13,209 nucleotides of DNA from Planctomycetaceae bacterium (GTDB lineage Bacteria; Planctomycetota; Planctomycetia; Pirellulales; Pirellulaceae): NCBI GenBank assembly GCA_007133715.1, contig SLMF01000348.1:1-13209 (forward strand), read 5' to 3'. The position numbers were made by a program, and so were the translations under genes. The notes under the pieces were generated by a model. The model was not told the origin of the DNA. It did no database searches and worked only from the letters and a program-made list of their open reading frames with translations. This document shows positions 1-9,200 of this stretch, piece after piece (the first letter of the stretch is position 1; each line of letters opens with the position of its first letter).

Positions 1-2
1 AT

Positions 3-2792
3 TTCCCTACGCATCATGAGGGTGATGATGCCGCAGGCCTGCTCGCCGGGTGGACCGCGCTCTGGCATCCCGCCTTGATCGCCAATGCCCAAGCCATGCC
101 ACGCTGGTTTCGTGCCAGCTCTCCCCCACAAGATATATCCCATCGGCTGATCGTCGTCCCGGGGGTGAGTCTGCCGGAATTGCCGGCCGATTTTTCCCAA
201 CAGGCCGAGCAGAAGAACGCGTGCCTGATCTGCGAACTGACGCGACGCGATGCGATCTTGGACAAGGCACTGGGGCGTCTGGACCCGGCGGAACGTGAGG
301 TCGATGCGGATTTGGCAGCCGATTTCCTGGCCCTGGGCTATTGCTACTTACAGGTGGAATTGCTCACACGGCAAATGCGATATTCGAGCAATCTGGACGA
401 AATCCATTTTCAAGACCAACTGCTAGCAGCCGCAAATGCCGCCCGAGCGGGCGATATCCAAACAGCTCGGGAACGCCTGACTGCCTGCTTCGATACCTTG
501 GCGCAAGAACGTGATCACTACTACCCGGTCGATGCGTGTGTGCTGGACCTGACCCTGGTCGCGTCCACCACATTGGGTCGCCCGCTCCGAGAACAACTGG
601 ATTCCGCGGTCCCCACCAACCTGCTGCTCTCCGCCGCATTGTTGGAGCAGATGGCCGAGACAGAACCCGACACCCTGGCTGCCTTGAAACGGGGCCTCGA
701 AGAGAAACGAGTGGCCTTGATTGGCGGGGAATACCACGAACGGCGTCTGCCGCTGCTGTCGTGCGAGACGCTCCGCCATGAATTGCTGCACGGTTTGGCT
801 CGCTACGAGGCCCTGTTGGGCTGCCGCCCTCGTGTGTTCGGACGCTGGCGGTTCGGGTTCACTCCCCTGCTGCCCCAGATCCTGCACAAATGCGGGTTCC
901 TGGGGGCCATTCATGCGACCATGGACGAAGGGGGGTTTCCCGAGGGGACGCAGAGCAAGATTCGCTGGGAAGGCTGTGACGGAACGACCTTGGATGCCAT
1001 CGCGCGGCCCCCCCTGGACGCCAATCGACCTGCTTCGTATCTGAACTATGCCATCAAGATGGGCGAGGCCATGGATATGGACCATGTGGCCAGTGTCTGT
1101 CTCGCCCATTGGCCTGGTCAAATCAGCGATGGCTACCAGGATCTACGGCGAATCTCCCGCTACGGCGCGGCCCTGGGAAAGTTCACGTTGGTCGATGCCT
1201 ACTTTAACGAGACGGATATGCCGATCCACCAGGATCGCTTCCGACTGGACCAGTACCGTACGGCTTTCTTGAAACAGGCGGTGGTGGCCCAGACGCCGGA
1301 CCCGATCTCGTCGTGTCTGCGTTATTGGCAACGTCGCGAGGCGGCGGAAGCGGCTCAGACGATCGAGACGCTCGGCCACTTGGTGGCTGGCCGCTGCGAC
1401 ACGCCGGACGGCGAGAATCAAGTCGGCCGTTGCTTGCACGCTGTCGAATCGGGTGCCGACGAGCAGCAGGAGGTGCCCGAGACGGGCGTTGCTGCGGTGC
1501 GAGTTCGCCAGGCGGCGGTCGAACGGTTTGCCGCTCGCTTGCCCCGCTATGATCAACCGGCCCAGGCGGGCTATTTGGTGGTCAATCCTCACAGTTTTGT
1601 GCGGCGATTGGGTGTGGAAATGCCCCAGCTGGAAGGGTTGCCAGCCATCGAGCGCCCGATCTACGCAGCCGCCGCAACAGCGAACAATCGTTATGTGGTG
1701 GTCGATGTTCCTCCCAACGGGTTTGTTTGGGTCGCACCGGCGGAGGCGAAGCCCTCGCGCCCCCACACCGATCCTCCGTTGGCCGAGGATTGCTTGCTGC
1801 GAAATGAGTTTTTCGAGGTTTTGATCGACCCCACCAGCGGCGGTTTGCGGGCGATTCGCGAGTATAACTCGCGGAATAATCGGATGTCGCAGCAATTGGG
1901 CCTGCGGCTGGGAACGCCGGGACGCCGCGCGAAGGACGTGCCGACAGAGGATCAGCTGGCGCAGATGTATTCGGTGATGGTTGCCGATTCGGTGAAAACG
2001 ACGCTCTGCACGCCTGCGGTGGGCGAGATCGTGGCTCGCGGCCGGTTGTGCGACCAGCGGGGAGATGATGTGGCTCGTTTCCAGCAGACGTATCGCTTGT
2101 GGCGGGGAAGCCGGGTGCTGGAGATGGAGATCGAGCTGGAACCGGGCCGCGAATGCCAAGCGGCGGCTTGGGATTCGTACTATGCGGCCCGCTTTGCTTG
2201 GGCCAGCGAGGCGTCGGAGTTGCGGCGGGGAATCAACCTGACGCGGCACACGACTTCAGCGAAACGGTTCGAAGCTCCGTTGTATGTCGAGGTGGACGAT
2301 GGTTCAACACGGACCACGATCCTGACCGGCGGCGTTCCCTTTCACCGTCGCGTCGGGATGCGGATGCTGGACAGTTTGCTGATCACGCGGGGCGAATCGG
2401 GGCGTCATTTCCGTCTGGGGATCGGTGTCGAGCTGAAGAATCCCCTGCAGGAGGCCCTGGCCTTGCATTCGCCGGCCGATGCGGTGTTTCAGACGGCCGC
2501 TCCGCCGACGCCTCATACCTCCGCTTGGCTGTTTCATCTGGATGCCCGCAATGTGGTGGCAACGCACTGGGAGCCGCTGCTCGAAGATTCGACGATCACG
2601 GGCTTTCGTGTCCGGCTGCTAGAGACCATGGGGCGCTCTTCCCCGCTGACACTCAGCGCTTTCCGCCCAATCAGTCACGCTCGGGAACGCGGGCTGGATG
2701 GGGCTCCGATGAATGATTGCGGTCTGGAGGACGGTTGCGTCAAGCTGCGGATGGGGGCTCATCAATGGACGGAAGTCGAGGCGCACTGGTAA
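3..2792 (+). CDS. Glycoside hydrolase family 38-like protein (5'-partial), probable loss of catalytic nucleophile
   Basis: The frame is open from the left edge to the TAA at 2790-2792 (929 codons in window). Residues are numbered from the codon at position 3. Residues before the first candidate start (TTG at 75) already read as protein (FPTHHEGDDAAGLLAGW), so the start is probably upstream. Residues about 239-263 (IGGEYHERRLPLLS, then ETLRHELLHG) and 277-297 (RVFGRWRFGFTPLLPQIL) match the two adjacent GH38 core motifs in order and spacing. The second corresponds to the family's D-x-F-G-x-S...P segment, whose Asp is the nucleophile; here that position is Trp (codon 846-848). About residues 520-620 (GYLVVNPHSF; LRNEFFEVLIDPTSGGL) resemble the start of the GH38 C-terminal beta-sandwich. 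No HxD zinc motif is seen in the first 300 visible residues, but the extreme N-terminus is missing. GH38 enzymes remove alpha-mannose from glycans; this may be an inactive or altered relative. GH38-like fold: fairly sure. Activity: unknown. No signal peptide can be judged. Confidence 0.8.
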   Translation, partial: FPTHHEGDDAAGLLAGWTALWHPALIANAQAMPRWFRASSPPQDISHRLIVVPGVSLPELPADFSQQAEQKNACLICELTRRDAILDKALGRLDPAEREVDADLAADFLALGYCYLQVELLTRQMRYSSNLDEIHFQDQLLAAANAARAGDIQTARERLTACFDTLAQERDHYYPVDACVLDLTLVASTTLGRPLREQLDSAVPTNLLLSAALLEQMAETEPDTLAALKRGLEEKRVALIGGEYHERRLPLLSCETLRHELLHGLARYEALLGCRPRVFGRWRFGFTPLLPQILHKCGFLGAIHATMDEGGFPEGTQSKIRWEGCDGTTLDAIARPPLDANRPASYLNYAIKMGEAMDMDHVASVCLAHWPGQISDGYQDLRRISRYGAALGKFTLVDAYFNETDMPIHQDRFRLDQYRTAFLKQAVVAQTPDPISSCLRYWQRREAAEAAQTIETLGHLVAGRCDTPDGENQVGRCLHAVESGADEQQEVPETGVAAVRVRQAAVERFAARLPRYDQPAQAGYLVVNPHSFVRRLGVEMPQLEGLPAIERPIYAAAATANNRYVVVDVPPNGFVWVAPAEAKPSRPHTDPPLAEDCLLRNEFFEVLIDPTSGGLRAIREYNSRNNRMSQQLGLRLGTPGRRAKDVPTEDQLAQMYSVMVADSVKTTLCTPAVGEIVARGRLCDQRGDDVARFQQTYRLWRGSRVLEMEIELEPGRECQAAAWDSYYAARFAWASEASELRRGINLTRHTTSAKRFEAPLYVEVDDGSTRTTILTGGVPFHRRVGMRMLDSLLITRGESGRHFRLGIGVELKNPLQEALALHSPADAVFQTAAPPTPHTSAWLFHLDARNVVATHWEPLLEDSTITGFRVRLLETMGRSSPLTLSAFRPISHARERGLDGAPMNDCGLEDGCVKLRMGAHQWTEVEAHW

Positions 2793-2848
2793 GCATGGCA
2801 GTTGGACGCTCGGCGGTTTTGTCAGGGCCCTTTAATCCTTCGCAGCCG
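2793..2848. other. Short intergenic stretch between convergent coding regions
   Basis: These 56 bases separate the GH38-like stop codon from the end of the minus-strand gene remnant. I see no hairpin followed by a T-run on either strand and no promoter-like element. Terminators for the two converging transcripts are therefore not identified; they could be Rho-dependent. Confidence 0.4.
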
Positions 2849-3243
2849 CTAAGCTTGCAACCGGAGCCTCGCGTAGCTGATCGTTTGCGAGGTGCCGGCT
2901 CGGCTGCCGAGCAAGTCGAGCGTTGTGGAAGGCTGGCAGCCGGCGCGGGGCGTATTGGTGAAGAACACGGTCAGCGGATGCTGCATGGGCAGCCTGAGCG
3001 ACGGGGACGGGGCCCCTTCGGGCAGCAGCTGCAGTAGGCGATTCTGCGAAACGGGCTGACCCGCTTCGTCCCGTCCGTGGACGTAGTGGAAGACGAACAG
3101 CCGCCCGTCAGGCGTCACCTGAAACCGGCCGCGACCGGGGATTTCCGGCGAAACCCTTCGTCGCGAATCGCAGCGGCGTGAACAAGGCCCCCTCTCCTGC
3201 TTTGTTGGGATTGCGAACGACCGCGGCAAACCGCCACGGGGCA
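2849..3243 (-). pseudogene. Frameshifted, 5'-truncated remnant of a conserved protein (C-terminal about 130 residues)
   Basis: Read on the minus strand, two adjacent frames carry protein-like sequence that joins if one base is removed. From about 3239 to 3129 one frame reads PWRFAAVVRNPNKAGEG, then FTPLRFATKGFAGNPRSR, before running into a TGA. From 3127 to the TAG at 2849-2851 the next frame reads RFQVTPDGRLFVFHYVHG and ends TISYARLRLQA. The shift lies in the CGGCCGG run at about 3125-3131. The upstream frame has a stop at 3333-3335 and no ATG or GTG between, so no full-length start exists. The upstream edge lies within about 10 bases of the giant gene's TGA (3248-3250). The TPDGRLFVF pattern resembles strands of beta-propeller (BNR/sialidase-like) proteins, but I cannot assign a family. 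A sequencing error could account for the frameshift, not for the lost 5' part. Confidence 0.6.
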
Positions 3244-3247
3244 CGGT

Positions 3248-6200
3248 TCAACGGCCGCCGCCGAATACCCAATCGGTCGGCAGCGACTCGGCCAGGGCGC
3301 CATCGATGTCGGATACGATATCGCCCAGGATGTCATCCAATTCCTCGTCGAGCACGCTGCCGTCGCCCGCCAGCAGGTCGAATTCGGTCGCGTTCGACAC
3401 GGCTCGGGCCGAACCGGACGAGACAGGCTGCTGCTCGGGCGGACGGGTGATGCTGAGTTCGGGGATCGGAATCGAACCATCGCTGGCCCGAGTGACCGTG
3501 TAGTCCGGCGCGACCAGGGCGGGCGCGTCCAGCCCTACCAAGCCGTCCAGCGGAGCTTCGCCTTCGCCCGCGGCCGTCGCTTCGCCCTCGCCCGACCTCG
3601 AGGCAATTCGGTTCAGGTAGTTGATCACCTGCAGCACGTCGGCAGCCGTGACCAGACCATCGCCATTGACGTCGTAATAAAACTGAGGCGCCACCCCGGC
3701 CGGCGGGTCCGGCGGTAACTCGTTCCCCTCGCTGTTGATGTAGTTGATCAACACCAGGGCGTCGATCGGAGACACCATGCCCGACTTGCCGACGTCCTCG
3801 TTCAAAAACGGGTTTTGGTACCGCGGGATCCAGCTGACCCCAATCGTCACCGTGGCTTCGTTCGACTCGAACCCGTCGTTGTCCAGCACGGTGTAGGTGA
3901 ACGTATCCAGCGGCCGGTCTGCCAGCCGGGCATGTCCCTGGTTCCAGTAATTCTCGTTCGGCGTGTAGGTTACGATCCCGGTGGCGGGATCCTTTTCAAT
4001 CTGGCCGAACTGCGGGCCCGAGACAATCGCCACCGAACCCGGATCGACGAAACCGTCGGCATCGCTGGTCAGCGAGAGAATCGAGATGGCCAGTGGCTCG
4101 TTCATCTCCGTGGCCGCCAGATAGTCGTTGGCCACCGGGACGGCATTGACCTTGACCCGGAACGTGTCGCTGGCCGTCTTGCCTCCCTGGTCTTCCACGT
4201 GAACGGTCAAATCCGCTTGTCCAGGAGCACCGGTGAAGGTCAGGATCAAATTGGTGCCGACCAACTCGGCGGTAACCACGTTGCGGTTCGTATTGTCCCG
4301 AGAATCGTTGTACTTCAAGGTCAGCACATCGCCGAACGGGATATCCGGATCGTCGAAGACCTCGCTCAGGTCGACGGTCTGCGGGGCGATCGGATCACCT
4401 TGCCGGTACAGCACCGTCACGTCGTCAAGCGGATTCTTGACGAACGGCGGATCGTTGACCGGTTCCACATGGACGGTGAAGGTATCGGTTGCCGAGTATT
4501 CGCTGTCGGACGCCGTAACGCTGATCACGGCCGTGCCGCTCTGGTCCGGTTGGAAGGTCAGTTTCAGCACGGTGCCTTCGATCGTGGCCACGACCAGCGA
4601 CGGATTGGAATTGGCTGTGATTTCAAAGCTCAACACGTCGTCATCCGGGTCCTCGAACACGCCCGGGAACAGCTGGATCAGCCGCACGGGCGCGTCTTCC
4701 AGCACGTGGATCACACCGATCGGGTTGGCCACGTAGGGCGGATCGTTCACCGGATGGACGGTGATCGGGGTCGAAGCCGTGGTGATCTGCGGGCCACCCA
4801 GCCCCGTGTGCCCGCGGTCATTGGCGGTGACCGTCAAGGTATCCGGGCCGAAGTAATCCTGGGTACCCAAGTAAACCACGCCGTCGGGATCCGCCAAGGT
4901 GGCGCCGATGGCATCTACGGTGCCGAACAGCACAACGCGAGCGGTGCCGTTGGTCGTAATCCCGGCGGGGGTCAGGCCGCCCGGGACATCGTCCTTGACC
5001 GTCAAGGTCCCTCGGCCCACTTCCAGCGTCACGCGGATATTGCCGTCCTTGGCATCCACGTCGGTCACTACGATCTGACCGCCCAAGGGAAGCGGCACGT
5101 CTTCGTCCACCTCCAGACTGTCGGGCAGCTGGATCACGGGCGGATCGTTGACCGCAATGATCGAGAAATTCAACGTTTTCGTGACCGTCTGATCATCGGC
5201 CGGCGAGTCGGGATCCATGCCGCGATCAACGATCTGCAGGGTCAAACTGGCGGGCCCGTTGTAGTCCTGATCGCCCTGGAAGTGGATCCGCTCCGGCGTT
5301 TCCAAGGTTTCCTTGATCTGCTCGTCCGTCCCCTGCAGGGTCACCAGGCTGCTGCCGTTGCCCGCGATCGTCACCCCGTCCGGCAGCGGCAGGGCAATGG
5401 TAAAGTAGCCCTGGTCCGAACTCAACGTGACATCAAAGATGGCTCCACTGCCCATCTCCACGTCGTCCACGGTCACCGTCAGCGGAACGGCCGTGTCCTC
5501 CAGCACCTCCGGCGGCAACTGCAGGGTCACCACCGGCGGATCGTTCACCGGGTGGACCGTGATCGGCACGGTGGCCGAGGTTTCCAATGCCGGGGGCGGC
5601 CAGTTGCCCAAATCGTTGACCGTGATCGTCAGCTGGTCCGGGCCGTAGTAGTTCTCCAACCCCAAGTACTGGATTCCCGACTGATCGAACGAATGATTGA
5701 TCCGCGCGGGCGTGCTCGTGACCACGACGGTCCCCGTGTGGTTGTTCTGCACGTCGCCCGCCCGGATTCCACCGCTGATGCTGGTGTCGATGCTCAGCCT
5801 GCCGTTCGCCACGGCCAGGGTCATGCGGACATTGCCTGTGCCTTCGGCGGCGTCCACATCGTGGACGGTGAATCCGACCAGCGGCAGCGGCACGTCTTCG
5901 TCCACTTCCAGGCTGTCCGGGGCGGTGATCTCCGGCGGATCGTTGATCGCACGGACCGTCAGCGTGATCGTGTGGATATCCTTGTTCGGGTGCTCCAGCT
6001 CCGGATTCGGCTCGCCGGTCTGGCCCTTGTCATCCGCAGTGATCACGATGTGGTCGGTGCCGTTGAAGTTGGGAGCCGACAGGTAGACCAAGCCATTCGT
6101 ACTGGCCAACGTGGCATTCAACTGCGCAGGCGTGGCATCGACAATCACCTGGCTGCTGCCGTTGTCTACGATCTGGTCCGCGGTGACGCCGCCGGACACG

Positions 6201-9200
6201 TCCGTGCGAAGGGTCAGTGTCCCGTTGTGGCTGACGAAGGTGACCAGCAGCTTTCCGTCGCTCGGCCCTTCGTGGATGTCGACATCGGTGACCGAGATCC
6301 CCGGGATACTGCGCGGCAAATCTTCGTCGGCCGTCGCCGTTCTGGGTGCCGCAATCACCGGCGGGTCGTTGACCGCGATCACGGTGATCGGCAGGGTACC
6401 GGTGGTCTCCTGAGCCGGCGGCGGCCAGTTGCCCAGATCGTTGACGGTCACCGTCAGTTGATCAGGCTCCTCGACGCCGGTCTGGAAGCTGTTGTAGTTC
6501 GGCTTCGGCTGGTAGATCAGGCCGTTCTCGGCTGCCAAAGTGGTGTTGATCCGCTCGGGCGGGGCCAAGATGGTCACCGTGCCCGAACCGTTGTTCGTCA
6601 CCTGGCCGGGCACCAGTCCGTTGGGCACGTTCAAGCGGACCTGCAACGTTCCGTGCTGGACCGCCAGGGTCATTCGCACGCGGCCGACCAGCGGTTCATT
6701 GCCCTGACCGACGTCCGGATCGGACACCGCGATCGGCGCCACCGCCAGCGGCTGGTCCTCGTAACCGGTCTGCGGTGCGGGCAGGTCCAGTTCGGGCGGT
6801 TGATTCACGGCCCCCACACTGATCGCGATCGTGTGGGTGGTCACCTGCGCCGGCGGCGGGTAATGGCCCCGGTCGTCGGCCGTCAAGGTGATCGTGTCGG
6901 GGCCGTTGTAGTGCAGCAGCCCGGTGTACACCACGCCCTGGGCCAAGGTGGCATTCAAGTCCGTCTGGCTGCCTTCCAAGACCACCGTCGGACCGTCACC
7001 CGTACTGGTCACGCCCGCCGTGGGCGTGACGCTTATCGTCCCGTTCTCCGCACTCAGCGTAAAGCGGATCGGGCTGTCCGCCGCATCCACGTCGAATACC
7101 GAGATCCCCTCGAGCACCAGTTCCTGATTCTCTTGGGTACTGCCACTGTCCGGCGCGGTGATGAGCGGCGCGTCGTTGACCGGAACAATCGTGATCGTAC
7201 GGGTCTCTTCCGCCGTGCTCTCGCCCGTACTGGGCGGCCACTGGCCATGATCATCGGCAAACACCCGCAGCAGCACCTGGCCATAGACGTTGGCAGCCCC
7301 CTGGTATACCAGACCGCCCGGTTGACCGAACGTGGTGTTGATCTGGTCCGCGGTTCCCCGCAAGGTCACCTGGTCCGCGGCAGGCGAGTAGGTGATCGAG
7401 GCGGCGGGCAGACCGCCCGGCACATCCGCGATCACGCTCAGCGTCCCCGGCGCGGCGGCTGCGGCCCCCGGCGCCGTCCACAAATCGATCGCTTCGACCG
7501 ACAAAATCACCGTCAGCACGCCCTGATCCTCGCGCGGCTCGCCTTCGAACGCGTCCACGTCCGTGACCGACACCAGCGGGATATTCAAAGCCTGATCCTC
7601 CAGCACGGACAGCGAATCCGGCAGCCTGATCTCGGGAGGATCGTTGATCGCATTCACGGTGATGGTCACCGTATGGACCGTCTCCATCGCCGGCGGCGGC
7701 CAGTTGCCTTGATCATTCGCCACGATGACCAGCGTGTCGGTGCCGTTGAAGTTCGGATCACCCTGATAACGCAGGCTGGCCAGGGCGTCATTCACGTCGT
7801 CCAGCGAGCCTTCCAGCGTGATCGAGCGGGCCGGCGACTGGCTATCCATCGCCACGGTGCCCGAGCCGACCGTCAGCGTGACCAGGATCTGGCCCTCGCC
7901 CAAGTCGGGGTCATCCACAATGACCGCCAGAGAATTGGTAAACAGCAGCACCTGATCCTCATCGACGCTGGCCTCATCCGGAGCGGTGATGACCGGCGGA
8001 TCATTGACTTCCTGAACAAACAGGGTGACCGCTTTCGTGTCCGACAGATTCACGATCTCATCGCGCCACTCGCCAGTGTCTTCGTCGTACACGCCCCCCG
8101 TCGCGCCATTGTCTTCGGCCGTAATCGTCAGGATCTCCCAGGCGCGGTCGTCCAAGTTCGTCGAAGTCGAATCGCCCGCCAAGCCTGCGGGGGATGTGTA
8201 ATACCAAGCATCGGAATCCTGCAGCAAGGCCGACAGCCGGTAGACGGGCGCTTCGATGGTTACTACCGAAGTCTGGTTGCCTGACAGCGTATCGCCCGCG
8301 TCGAAGTCCAACGCGGACTGGTCGACAAACGTCAGCGTGCCAAAGTCGCTGCCACCGTCACTCCGCTGGCTGATCACCAGTGTCACGGTGATCGGCGAAT
8401 CGCCCGAATCCACGTCGTCGACGTCGAAATCGATCATCCACATCGGCGTGCGCTCGTCCGCAAACATCTCGGTCGGCGCCGTAACCACCGGGGGATCATT
8501 GACCGGTAGGATGTCGATGGACACGGTGCGGGTGTCCGTCAACGGTCCGCCTGCGCCCCGGTTCCCCAGGTCATCCACCGTCAGGGTCAGCACATCGCCC
8601 GTATCCAGGTTGGGCACGCTCTGGTAGATCAGGCCCTCGGCGTGTGCCAAGGTCGTGTTGATCCGGTCCGGCGGTGCCATCACGCGGATCTCGCTGGTTC
8701 CGTTCCCGACGATCTCCTCGGGCATCACGCCCTGGATCACATCATCCCGCAGCGTCAGCGTCCCTTGAGTGACGGACAGGACCAGCAGCATTTCCGTATC
8801 GGCGGGGACCAGATCCTGTTCGAAGGCCGGATCCCAATCGACGTCGTACACCGAGATACTGCCGGGCGGGAAGATCAGGGGCTGGTCTTCGACCACAGTC
8901 AGGGTGCCGGGCACGGTCAGTTCGGGCGGGTCGTTGACCGGCAAGACCGTCAGCGGCACGGTGCCGTAATCTTGGCGGGGACCGCCAGTGCCGGAGTGGC
9001 CCAGGTCGTCGGCGACGACCGTCAGCAGGTCCCGCCCGTTGAAGTTCGGGTCACCCCGATAAGTCAATCCGCTGGGGGCTGCCAAGGTGGCCGCGATCTG
9101 GGCGGGCGAAGCGGTCAGCACCAAGTGGCGGGTGCCTGCCCCTGCAACATCCGCCGGGGTTACGCCATTGGCAACCGTCGTGCTGACATTCAATGTCCCG

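Noticed and set aside
423..2249. Long minus-strand open frames inside the GH38-like gene (423-1121 and 1143-2249)
   Set aside because: They are shadows of the plus-strand gene, whose product carries recognisable GH38-like motifs; the antisense products show none.
2898..2912. Perfect 6-bp inverted repeat with a 3-base loop, a possible terminator
   Set aside because: No T-run follows on either strand and it sits inside the protein-like part of the remnant (LLGSRAG), so chance is enough to explain it.
2717..3037. Plus-strand open frame overlapping the end of the GH38-like gene
   Set aside because: It overlaps the end of the real frame, has no recognisable motif, and its downstream part is antisense to the better-supported minus-strand remnant.
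3115..3480. Minus-strand open frame across the giant gene's stop codon
   Set aside because: It is out of frame with both the giant protein tail and the two remnant segments, and is Arg/Ser/Pro-rich without motifs.
3815..8284. Plus-strand open frame of 1,489 codons opposite the giant gene
   Set aside because: It is aligned codon for codon with the minus-strand frame, so a stop needs TTA, CTA or TCA in the sense gene, all rare in this GC-rich coding sequence. The product is rich in Arg, His, Gln and Asp with no domain pattern, while the minus strand gives clear repeats. It ends exactly where the sense gene uses a TCA serine codon.
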